Positions 1-14,768 of a stretch of DNA of 64,000 nt are shown piece by piece. Numbering within the stretch: the first letter of the stretch is position 1; each line of letters starts with the position of its first letter. Position numbers and translations under genes: made by a program. Origin of the DNA: Oscarella lobularis (Eukaryota; Porifera; Homoscleromorpha; Homosclerophorida; Oscarellidae); NCBI RefSeq assembly GCF_947507565.1, contig NC_089184.1, positions 1,612,001-1,676,000 on the forward strand. The letters run 5' to 3'. Under the pieces are notes generated by a model. That model was not told the DNA's origin, made no database searches, and worked only from the letters and a program-made list of their open reading frames with translations.

Positions 1-405
1 GCAGAGTATGAACACCGCCTGACGAAATATATATACCGCCTGCAGGCAGAGTACGAACACTGCCTGAAGGAATATATATACCGCCTGCAGGCGGAGTACG
101 AACGCCGCCTGACGCAATATATATACCGCCTATCGGCGGAGTACGAACACCGCCGGACGAAATATATATACCGCCTACCGGCGGAGTACGAACAACGCCT
201 GACGAAATATCTATACCGCCTGCCGGAAGAGTACGAAAACCGCCTGACGGAATATATAGACCGCCTGCCTGTTGAGTACGAACACTGCCTGAAGGAATAT
301 ATATACCGCCTACCGGCGGAGTACGAACACCGCCGGACGAAATATATATACCGCCTACCGGCGGAGTACGAACAATGCCTGACGGAATATATATACCGCC
401 TACAA
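1..405. repeat. 45-bp minisatellite, nine copies
   Basis: Nine head-to-tail copies of a 45-bp unit run from the first base to about 405, so the array continues upstream of the window. Each unit carries the palindrome CCGCCTGCAGGCGG or a variant at its boundary, followed by a GAGTACGAA core and a TATATATA stretch. Because 45 is a multiple of three, frame +1 stays open through all nine copies and ends at a TAA at 493-495. The repeated peptide is about 15 residues (AEYEHRLTKYIYRLQ-like). No start codon is visible and two reverse frames are also open, so this is called a repeat and not a gene. Confidence 0.93.
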
Positions 406-1188
406 GAGACTGGCCAACTCTTCTCTCCTGAAATAAATTACAGTAAAATTACGGGAGACTGGCCAAGTGTTCTCTCCTGTAATAAATTACAGTAAAATTA
501 CAGGAGACTGGCCAACTCTTCTCTGCTGTAAAAAATTACAGTAAAATTACAAGAGACCGGCCAACTCTTCTCTCCTGTAATAAATTACAGTAAAATTACA
601 GGAGACCGGCCAACTCTTCTCTCCTGTAATAAATTACAGTAAAATTACAAGAGACTGACCAACACTCTCTTGTAATAAATTACAGTAAAATTACAGGAGG
701 CTGGCCACCTCTTCTCTGCTGTTATAAATTACAGAAAAATTACAGGAGACTGGCTAAGTGTTCTCTCCTGTAATAAATTACAGTAAAATTACAGGAGACT
801 GGCCAAGTGTTCTCTCCTGTAATAAATTACAGTAAAATTACAGGAGACTGGCCAAGTGTTCTCTCCTGTAATAATTTACAGTAAAATTACAGGAGACTGG
901 CCAACTCTCCTCTGCTGTAAAAAATTACAGTAAAATTACAAGAGACTGGCCAACTCTTCTCTCCTGTAATAAATTACAGTAAAATTACAGGAGACCGGCC
1001 AACTCTTCTCTCCTGTAATAAATTACAGTAAAATTACAAGAGACTGGCCTGCCGACTCTCTTGTAATAAATTACAGTGAAATTACAGGAGTCTGGCCAAC
1101 AGACTCTCTTGTAATACATTACAGTGAAATTACAAGATACTGGCCAAGCGACTCTCTTGTAATAAATTATAGTAATATTACAAGAGTC
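406..1188. repeat. 49-bp minisatellite, about 16 copies
   Basis: About sixteen tandem copies of a 49-bp unit with the core GAGACTGGCCAA, then CTCTCCTGTAAT, then ATTACAGTAAAATTACAGGAG. CTCCTGTAAT and the later ATTACAGGAG are perfect reverse complements, so each unit can form a hairpin. The last three copies, from about 1040, are the most diverged. The array abuts the 5' flank of KAT2, ending about 260 bp before its start codon. No coding potential was seen. Confidence 0.93.
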
Positions 1189-1448
1189 TTGGCGCTCACT
1201 TTAGACAGTGCGTGGGCTCCTCATGTGAGATGCCACCCACCCAGTACGCAAACGCAACATCCTCTTGACAACATTTCCTTGCGCGAGAGTTCGAAAGACA
1301 TTCGGAACACTCGGAAACGTGCGTGTTTGAAGGCGAGTTCACACCTTCGTAAGCGATACGGGCGTTTGAGCACAGCGCACGCGACTTTTGAGATTTTCTT
1401 CGCTCATTTTCGCTGTACGACGTCGCTTCTTCAGGTTCTGGGCGGCCG

Positions 1449-6524
<5,076 letters not shown>

Positions 6525-6665
6525 GAGTTACAACAGAACTGACTGACATAACACTGACGTCATACGACACTAGCGCGAGTCAGAGATCACTCATCCCCTC
6601 CACCAGGGCGAACCTTGACCCCTTCTAGGCCGAAAGGAGAAATTTTGTTCGACGTAAAAGCGACA
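6525..6665 (+). promoter_or_regulatory. KAT2-STOML2 intergenic region with CRE
   Basis: Only 141 bp separate the KAT2 stop from the STOML2 start. The region contains a consensus CRE TGACGTCA at 6555-6562, the best candidate promoter element for STOML2. No AATAAA is visible here, so the KAT2 transcript may end within STOML2 or use a variant signal. Confidence 0.5.
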
Positions 6666-8471
6666 ATGCGAAGAGCTCAGCAGATTCTAGTTCAAGTGCT
6701 TCACCGCTCTTGCGTAGACTTCCCGTTCTATACGTTCTGCACTTAGCCCCGCGCTTTCGTGCGACGCGCGAGCTACCGAGCTTCTGTTTCACAACAAAGA
6801 CCGCCTGCTAACCTCGTAAGTAACAGGCTGCGCTGCAGAAATGAGCACCATTTGAACGTGAATCATGCATGATGCAAGGGCATCGCGTTCGTTCCGCAAC
6901 AGCAGGCTTGGATCATCGAACGATTTGGAAAATTTAACAGAATACTTCATCCGGTAATTAGGGAATGTTTATTCGTGTTTTTTATTGCCAGCTCGGGGGT
7001 TTCGCGTGTAGGGACTGAATTTTTGCATTCCTGTTTTGGAGCAAATCAGCTACGTGCAGAGCTTGAAGGAAATAACAATAGACATTCCACAGCAGTCCGC
7101 TATAACCTTAGGCAAGGACTTCGAGTTAATGACTTTTATGTTTTTAATTATTAGTAAATCAACCAGATAATGTTACACTTCATATTGATGGAGTGCTCTA
7201 TTACAAGATATTTGATCCTTACAAAGTAAGGAACGGCTGAAGAAAATTGCACAAGAGAGAAATTGTTTAGGCGTCCTATGGGATTGAACATCACAGTTAT
7301 GCTGTCGTCCAGCTGGCACAAACAACAATGAGATCAGAACTTGGTATGCGATCAAATTTGATAGACTGAAGATATCATAGATGAACATTTCTACAGGAAA
7401 GATATCTCTGGATAATGTCTTTCAGGAAAGAACAGCCCTAAATCATGGTATTGTTGGTAAGAGTTACATGCTGTGGGTGTGGATATGGCACTGGAACAAT
7501 TTTGCATATACAGAGGCTATTAATAGTGCTTCAGAAGCGTGGGGAATTCACTGCATGAGGTACGAAATTAGAGATATTCAGCTTCCCGAGAAGGTGAAAG
7601 AAGCTATGCAAATGCAGGTAAGACTGCCCTTCTCTGTGAAAATAAATAAATAAATAAATAAATAAATACCTAGGTGGAAGCGGAAAGGAAAAAGAGAGCT
7701 CAAGTTTTAACTTCAGAAGGCACGGAGAAATTATTAAGCTATTGCGGTGGCATGTGACGTTGGGCAATCGTTGGGTTGTAGGCGAACGGCAAGCTGCTAT
7801 CAATGTTGCCGAAGGACACAAACAAAGTCAAATTTTGGCGTCAGAAGCGTTAAAGATGGAGCAAATAAATGAAGCTGAAGGTAGGTAGGGGAGAGGGGAT
7901 TTCAAATGAAATACTATATTACCCGAAATCGTTCTCTAATAAGGCGAGGCAAAGGCGATAATGGCTCGAGCAGACGCTCGAGCTCGGGCTATTCGTGCTG
8001 TGGCTGCGGCAATTGAGGAGCAGGGCGGCGCTAACGCTGCTTCTCTCAGCGTAGCAGAGCAGGTTAGTGTCTCTGATATTTGTTACTGCAGCAGGAAATG
8101 TGACGCAAAAACTGATTTTTAGTACGTCGACGCGTTTGGAAACCTTGCCAAAACAAACAATACTGTTCTTCTGCCATCAGACACAGGAAACATTGCTTCG
8201 ATGGTAGGCCAGGTGAGAATTTAAACGATTGAAGTATGGCTTTAGCAAATTGGGTTCTAAGGCAATGAGCATATTTGGTCAAATGACAAAAAAAGGAGAC
8301 GGAAATCAAACTGACCCAAGTCCTCGTGGTGGCAGTGGCCGTGGCCGTGGAAGTAGCCATGGCAGCGATAGGGGCGTTGGTGGCGGCGACGGCAGCGGCA
8401 TTGAGGGGTCTCAATCTCGACATGAATTCTCTGTCTTTACGTCGCCAACGAGAAAGCTCCAAGATCATTAG
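6666..8471 (+). CDS. Stomatin-like protein 2, mitochondrial
   Basis: SPFH-family scaffold of the mitochondrial inner membrane that binds cardiolipin and prohibitins and organises membrane domains. Exons: 6666-6689 (donor could be 6 nt later), 6747-6815, 6879-6953, 7012-7111, 7167-7225, 7271-7343, 7397-7456, 7514-7617, 7674-7719, 7782-7880, 7944-8062, 8123-8212 and 8262-8471, giving about 375 residues against about 356 in human. The first two exons encode an Arg/Ser-rich presequence without acidic residues. Recognisable blocks are AFVPQQQAWIIERFGKF, YVQSLKEITIDIPQQSAITL, DNVTLHIDGVLYYKIFDPYK, AQTTMRSELGK, WGIHCMRYEIRDI, the Glu/Ala/Arg coiled coil (NVAEGHKQSQILASEA) and VAEQYVDAFG. The introns at 7112-7166 and 7720-7781 appear to be GC-AG. 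The C-terminal tail is an unusual Arg-Gly-rich segment (GGSGRGRGSSHGSDRGVGGG). Confidence 0.94.
7639..7668. repeat. (AAAT)n microsatellite
   Basis: About seven copies of AAAT/AATA fill most of the STOML2 intron between 7618 and 7673, just upstream of its acceptor. Confidence 0.9.
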
Positions 8472-9248
8472 TACTGGTGTTCTGTAGGACTTGGTGACAA
8501 CTGTTTGATTCAGCTTTGTACACTGTACTTTTCTAATCATTGCATTGGAACTGCAAAGCTAAGACACGTGTCAATTTTTTGTGCAGACCCTTGGAGTGTC
8601 TTCTCAGAATCATTTACCTTGATTGCGTATGTTCTCACGTGCTGTGACGTGTGAAGAGGAGGAGACTTACAGCAATGACGTAATCTTAAGCCGGAGCCTT
8701 TGTTCTTCTTATTTGGCCTCTCGTCAACTTGAAGTCCTACCAGTCTGCCGTCGTCTCAAGATCTTTCTGGAATATCTGGGACAATGCACATGTAAGATAC
8801 TTCTAGGTCATTGGTTTCTCAGGGATTAATGGCTATTTTAGATTTATTTTTCTCTACTTCGTCGCTGCTGAAGGAACAACCATGATGGAGAACGCTCTAA
8901 AATTACCAGTTCAGCAGGTTTGCCAGTTTAGAGAAGCTTTCGTTGAGGTAGAGGGCTCAGGGAAGGGGAACTATCTGTAACGTATCGAAAATGCCCTAAT
9001 TATATTTGCGGTTTGATGGCATGCTCACAAGGAGGCAAGCTGCTCCTCTTCATAGCAAACATTTCATGATAAAACAATGCAATTAACGTTGCAATTAGAA
9101 TGCTTCGCGTCCCTTTACGTCGGTATAGCCATAAATGATAAAGCATCTGCTTGTCGGACAGTAAAAACCGCCAAACAGAGAAGACCCGTATTGTGTAGGC
9201 CAGATAGAATGTTTTTATACGAAGAAATAGAGCAAGGCATCCGCGGGT
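8472..9248. other. Intergenic region, no supported gene
   Basis: 777 bp between STOML2 and the tRNA. The longest frames (about 65 codons, at 8623-8829 and 9077-9271) show no recognisable domain, and the second runs into the tRNA. Near 8790-8880 there are splice-like signals, but no exon chain I could connect to a protein family. It presumably holds the STOML2 3' UTR and the tRNA upstream region. An unrecognised first exon of the downstream Ig gene cannot be excluded. Confidence 0.5.
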
Positions 9249-9320
9249 GGTCCCGTGGTGTAACGGTCTAGCACTTTGGACTTTGAATCCAACAATCCGA
9301 GTTCGAATCTCGGCGGGACC
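9249..9320 (+). tRNA. tRNA-Gln (anticodon UUG)
   Basis: A 72-nt cloverleaf without intron. The acceptor stem GGTCCCG (9249-9255) pairs with CGGGACC (9314-9320). The anticodon stem TTGGA/TCCAA encloses the loop CTTTGAA, giving anticodon TTG, which reads CAA (Gln). The T-arm carries GTTCGAATC, which also serves as the B box. CCA is not encoded, as is normal in eukaryotes. Confidence 0.96.
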
Positions 9321-9322
9321 TC

Positions 9323-9330
9323 GTTTTTTT
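9323..9330 (+). terminator. RNA polymerase III terminator
   Basis: A run of eight T residues begins three bases after the tRNA 3' end, as expected for Pol III termination. Confidence 0.8.
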
Positions 9331-9503
9331 TCAAGCTTTTTTTTTCTAAAGCTTGAAATTCGTTTTATACATTGTGAGGCAGCTTGTGTGCGTTCACATT
9401 TGAGGTTCAGATTGAGGTTGAAAGAAGGTTTAGCGCGCTCTTCCCTTAGGCAAGATGGCGGATCTCGAAATGGAGTCCCTGCTCAACGACGTGCGGAAAG
9501 GGC

Positions 9504-12500
9504 ATGCAAACGCGTTCTATCTACTGCAAAGGCGTCTGCTCGTTATCTCCTATACTACCAACGCGGCGGCGCCCTTGCTCGCCAACGCCGCCCCGCTGTC
9601 CCCAACTCGAGTCTCGAAACCGTCGCCTTGCGGAGCGTCAAGTCGCCGCTCCCCTGTACATGTGCACTGCGCCGAGAAGCAACGTTCGCGAACTTGTCAC
9701 CGTCGAAGGATCGTCAGTCTACATGTGGTGTATGGCCGACAACGTCAAATTTGCGTGGCTGAAAGAGGGCGAACGAATCGTCGCCGACGGGCGCTACAAG
9801 CTTGGGAACGGGTACTTCAACATCAGCAACGTAAGGATGAGCGACTCCGGTCAGTATACGTGTCTTTCCCACACCGGAGAGAAGCTAGGCTTTCAGCTAA
9901 TAGGTCAGTGGGGATAGCATGGGGGCTGCTTGATTGATGTTGCGTTTATAGTTAAAAATCTTGAGTGGTTTTATAAAGAGACCGTGCTTATTGACTATGG
10001 CACCACTGTGCTGGTGGAGTGCCAGGAGCAGTACAGCTACACGGCTTGGAAGAAGAGCAGCGTTCCCATTCGATTTGGTTCAGTCGAAAAGACGCTTGTT
10101 TTGAAGAACTTCACTTCTGCCGACTGTGGACTTTATGAGTGTTACTATGAGAGCCCACCGACTTCTTCCAGCGACGTGAAAGTGTTCTCGGGCGAATTGC
10201 TTCTTTTTGGTGAAAAGGTGAGACTTCCTTGTATAGACGAAGAGGCAGTCACTTGGTTGAAAGATGGCACCGTCATTGACTCAAAGTGCGATGTAAGGAA
10301 TAAGAATAATTATTGTGATGATACGATGTAGCACTATTTCTCTCTTGATTAAGATAATGAAAGATGGCAGCTTATATCTTGGTGCAGTAACAATGCTGGA
10401 GGTCGGCATCTACACCTGTTTCTATCGGGGTGAAATGAAACAAAATCACTCCGTCGACGTTGCAGGCAAACGGAATTTTTTAGTATTTTTATTACCTAAT
10501 TCATTTCTTGCAGAACCTCCAGCTATCACGAGGTTAGTCAGTCGTTCTTCTGGAAATTTATCCGTTGGCAGTTCTGCTGTCGTTTCCTGCGCTGATTCGC
10601 TGACGATTCTGTGCGAAGCTATTGGGTATCCACGCCCCACAAACCAGTGGAACGTCGACGGCATTCCACTGTCGTCGGGGCGGCATCCTCGCGCTCGCTT
10701 GGAACCGGACGGATCGCTGCGTCTCACAAACATTCAGCCAATGGATCAGGGCACATATCAGTGCAACGCATCTAACACGGTGGGATTCAGCGTCATGGAG
10801 ACTGAAGTCAAAGTCAGAAGTAAGGGTCACGAGCGCTCGTACGCCGATATCTTACTAAATATCGTAGTTGCGCTCTGCCCCAAGGCACCCAATATCACCC
10901 GAACTCCAGAAAAGATGAAAAAAGTTTCATCGAGAGCTCTTTTGGGCAACGTTGCCATGGAAAAAATCGCCGTGCAACGTAAATGGGTTCTTCTGATTGA
11001 CTGCATCGCGTCCGGCTCGCCGGTGCCGCTCATCACCTGGCGTCAGCCCGACGGTCGTCTCGTCGAACGAACGGGCCGAATTCGACAGCCGAGACACGGC
11101 AGACTTCGCATCGGTGGCGTTCGACGCGACGACGCAGGTTTGTATACGTGCACGGCCCGCAATTGGGTTGGTCGCGATTCGATTCGCGTTAACGTAACTG
11201 TAAGAAATCCCCCCGAGCCCGTCGTCTTTGACGGTCGTACGGGAGGGAAAGTGAGAACGGCGATCAGCTTCGCCGAAGGAGAGGAATTGCGTCTTGTCTG
11301 TCGCGACGTCGCGGGCGCAGAGTCGAGGCTCTCGTGGGTGGGAGAGAACGACGTCGAGTCGTTCTATCGATATTCCGCGCTCGTGTTGCGCGGCAAGATG
11401 TCGTCGAAGTTGGTCGGCTCGTATCGGTGCGCGGCAGAAAGTGCTGTCGGCAGCTTGGTGACTTCCGCCGCTGTCGTCGTGACGATGAGTGCGTGAGAAA
11501 TTAGTTGACTTAAGTTACTGATCAATTTTTTCTTTTCCGGCTGCAGAACCGCTTAAATTCACTGTGCAACCCTCGTTTTCAGTCAAGATCGACCGCTTAC
11601 CGATACCGATTTTTTCTTCGAAAACCGTTCTCGCCGACGACGGCTCCTCGTTCGCGATATCGTGCGCTTGCACTGACGCAAGTTCGTTGGAGTGGTTAAA
11701 AGACGGAGCGTCCGTGGATTCGAGCGTCCGACGAAGGATACACACAGCGTGGCAAAACGACGACGCAACAAGCAGCCTAGCTTTCACACAGTTTTCCTCT
11801 AACGACACGGGCGTTTACACGTGCTCCATTTCGAACTCGTTTATAAGTAAAACTTCTTCCGTGACAATTTCGGTGAAAGGTCTGAAAGCCAAAACGAAAT
11901 TCGAGCAGATTTTCTTATTTTTTTCGTTCGTAGGTTTGCCTGTTATAGGAGCGTCGTCGCAGTTTTCGAAGATAAATGGGGTTGAAAAGTATGTGAGTAT
12001 TGGAAACGACGTGACGACACGCGTCGGGGAAAACGTCGCTCTTTACTGCATGGCAGTCGGCGAGCCGCCTTTGTCGATATCGGTTTTTCGTAACGGCGTT
12101 CCGTTGAGACAGTACGGACTAACATCGACCAGTTCAATTTTGGTATAATGAAAAATATCAGTTGTGTTCAGTTGGTATAGCAAGGTGTCTTTTAGAGTTT
12201 GGTTCTCGCCTTGATGAACGTCGCCTTGAAGCCGGCTACGACGTACGAATGCAGAGTCAACAACGCTCGCGGTTTTGCTAGCAAGAAGTCAGTAGTGAAC
12301 GTGATTGGTACGCGTAAATATTCAAACCGATATTTTCGCACGTGCTTTCTTTCCTCTCGTTTTCAGCTGCTCCGACTATTGCGTTATTCCGAGGACGTCA
12401 ACGAATTCGTTCGAGTTTGGACGTGGCCTTGAATTCGAGCGTCTCTGTCGATTGCGTTGTGACCGGCGGTCGACCCACGCCCGTCATTCGATGGGAAATG

Positions 12501-14129
12501 GATCGCGGCCGCCGCGTCGTCAACAGCGACAATCGCGTACGCTCTATGCCTTTGGCTTCGCTGAAATCAAGACTTATCATTGATACAATGACGATTGCCG
12601 ACGCGAAGACGTATACGTGCGTCGCAGAAAACGAGGCGGAAGCGGTCAGCAGTGACATTCAGATATTGGCTTTGGCAGGTACGTAAATCCAACAGGGAGA
12701 TGTAGTCAAACGAAAGAGGAGCTGTAGTGTGTTATTCCGCGATCTGATCCCTTAACCAATGCATAAATAGATCTTTCATCAATGCTCGGGATTACGATTT
12801 TGTATAGGGGGGATTATGCCATGTTTGATGAACGAGGCTTTGTAACTTTAGTACAATTTCTCTTGTGGAAATGCTTAATTAATAATTCTGGCATTGTTTA
12901 GGGAACGATGCCTTCAACTTCTCGTATCCCGATCTCGATTCGGCCGAAGCGCCGACGGACGAGTCGGAAGCGAACCGTTACGACGACGACGACGAGTTAG
13001 ACGACCTGAAATGGTCGACCGTCGACAGGGCCGGTCGCGTGACGCTGTACGACGCGTCGGCGGAATGGACGGCACCGGAAGAAGAAGAAGAGGAGGAGGA
13101 AGAGCTCGTGAGCGGCGCGAGAACAATAGGAGACGACGAGAAAGCGAGATGTGAAAGACGCGCGACCGCTCGTCGCCAATTGAGAGCCATAGTGGATCAA
13201 GACGACCGAATGGAAGTCAACAACACCACGCGGTATCCTGTCAAGGCGACCGGAGTTGTTTTCTACACCAAACCGTATTCGCGTATTATTCTTACCTGCT
13301 TATGATTCTGTGATTGCCTTTTTTAGTTCGGATCCGGGTGAGCCGAGATTCTGCACTGGAACGCTTATCAATGTACGGCACGTATTGACGGCAGCGCACT
13401 GCATCAGCGACGGAAACGGCCACTTTTACTCCAACATTACATTTGCGCCAGCTGCCAACGGCAAGGCGCCGATTCCGTTGCCGTACGGAGCGATTCCGTG
13501 GGAAAAGGTGACGCTCGCGTGGGAGTGGTACAATAGAAAGAGGGGGTGAGTTTTTTCCTCGCAGCTGATGACCGTCGCTGGATATCACTATAAACGATTG
13601 ACAGGATACGATTACGGTACGAGATACACGTACGTCGCGCTTTTACTAACGAAAATTGTGTGTTACAGGATTAATTGTATTAGCTAAGGGTCCTGGTCAC
13701 TTTATGCCGTTCATGCGCAGCCGATTTCTCCTGCGAAATCCCATTCCGTCGCCTCTTGTCAGCATCAATCAGTATCCCATTGATAAGGAGAACGGTGGCG
13801 TGCCCGTCATGGTGTACGCCAATTGTTCGGTGGGTCGACCGCTTTACCGCAATCTGACCATATCGCATACGTGCGACACGGCGGGCGGCGCGAGCGGATC
13901 AGGTATGTACGCGTCGTACAGAAAGAAGCCCCAGCCAGCGGTCGTGCTCATTCACACGGGCCGCCTATTCTCCACGGGCAACAACCGCGCTCTTGTCATC
14001 GACAAGGCGAAATACTGGCAGCTGTGTCGGTGGATCGAAAGTACCGGTGGCAAAGTGGACGGCGGATGTAGAGCGCGATTTGGAAAGAACCGAAACAAAG
14101 AAGTAACCGTCGCCGGTGGGACGAATTAA
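9504..14129 (+). CDS. Multi-Ig protein with C-terminal PRSS23-like serine protease domain
   Basis: Exons: first exon to 9903, then 9952-10292, 10354-10465, 10514-10819, 10868-11488, 11547-11879, 11934-12142, 12196-12307, 12367-12678, 12902-13274, 13327-13545, 13605-13616 and 13669-14129. The first nine encode about nine Ig/I-set domains with the Cys...Trp...DxGxYxC pattern (e.g. CIASGSPVPLITW, DDAGLYTC). Exon 12902 is very acidic (DDDDELDD, a Glu run) and leads into a trypsin-fold domain with catalytic His in LTAAHC, Asp in YDYGLIVL and Ser in CDTAGGASGSGMY; these resemble PRSS23/PRSS35 closely. The Ig and protease exons join in phase 1 and no start codon with a signal peptide precedes the protease part, which supports a single gene. 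The start is unresolved: ATG 9504 is in frame with Ig1 but encodes no clear signal peptide, and ATG 9455 has a better context in another frame. One base is in excess at the 13546 donor. Likely extracellular, by inference. Confidence 0.8.
13605..13616 (+). other. 12-nt microexon carrying the catalytic Asp
   Basis: Between acceptor ACAG at 13601-13604 and donor GTACGAG at 13617 lie only 12 bases, encoding Tyr-Asp-Tyr plus flanking codon parts. With the next exon they give YDYGLIVL, matching the YDYALLEL Asp motif of PRSS23. The downstream joint (phase 1) fits. Upstream, the donor at 13546 leaves two bases where the microexon needs one. Confidence 0.65.
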
Positions 14130-14699
14130 CGTTGCGTGTGGACACCTCACAAGTGGGGGTTGGAATCGCTTCTTACCTCAGCCTATTGTTTAGTGATTAT
14201 AGGATCTTGTTCTCTTGAGACCGGCCATTTGGGCGTGCGAGACATCGATTAGGGTCTTGCTCTGTTGTTCAAACACCGTTTCGCCGGGTTAGTCTCCTAC
14301 GGTTCTTGTTCCCATCACTCGCCGCCGGGTGTAGGAGGCACAGCCACCGAACGAGATTATCGGACGAGGGAATTGGCTCTCCGTCGTCCAATGGAGGGAG
14401 TCGTTGGACCCGGCATCGGATTAATTTCGCGTCATTCATTCCAAAGTTCTCCTTGGCATTTTCCCCATCATTTTTCTTTGTTTTGGATATCCGCATTGCT
14501 AATTCGATTTCGGCCCAGCGATCGTAACTCGATTATTCCGTTTGAAAGCCTCGGGATTTCGTCTGCGTCGACTCAGTGTCCTAGCGGCGACCCGAGGGTG
14601 CACGTAGTGGGACACGCTGTTTTCGGCCGGCTGTAGCAATCAATCTCATCGACGTAGGACTAACCACTGGGGAGTAAGAGGCAACTGAACAGCAGCGCT
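14130..14699. other. Intergenic region before the giant Ig gene
   Basis: 570 bp from the protease stop to the giant-gene start. Short open frames on both strands have no recognisable content. A CCAAT motif at about 14388 could belong to the downstream promoter. No TATA box or repeat was identified. Confidence 0.5.
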
Positions 14700-14768
14700 A
14701 TGCCGAGATTTGGACGAAGTGCTGCCTGCGCAGTGTCCCTCTTTCTTTTCCTCAGTCTGATTGTTCAG
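14700..14768 (+). other. Signal peptide exon of the giant gene
   Basis: The 23 codons read MPRFGRSAACAV followed by SLFLFLSLIVQ: a short basic n-region, a hydrophobic core and a polar end, a textbook signal peptide. The donor GTAAGG follows at 14769, then a 355-nt intron, long for this gene, with no other feature seen in it. Confidence 0.88.

Noticed and set aside
1-1188. CRISPR-like array
   Set aside because: Units are contiguous without unique spacers, and the window is eukaryotic. These are minisatellites.
8623-8829. Short frame between STOML2 and the tRNA
   Set aside because: No recognisable domain, signal or splice chain.
9247-9762. Open frame running through the tRNA into the Ig gene
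   Set aside because: It overlaps a perfect tRNA-Gln and is out of frame with the Ig1 domain.
9455-9937. Frame starting MADLEMESLLND at a strong ATG context
   Set aside because: It leaves the Ig1 frame and shows no domain. It may be a real start joined by an unseen intron, but I could not find a convincing splice pair.
12905-13200. Several minus-strand frames opposite the acidic protease linker
   Set aside because: Ser/Arg-rich shadows of the Asp/Glu codon runs on the + strand, with no homology or independent start.
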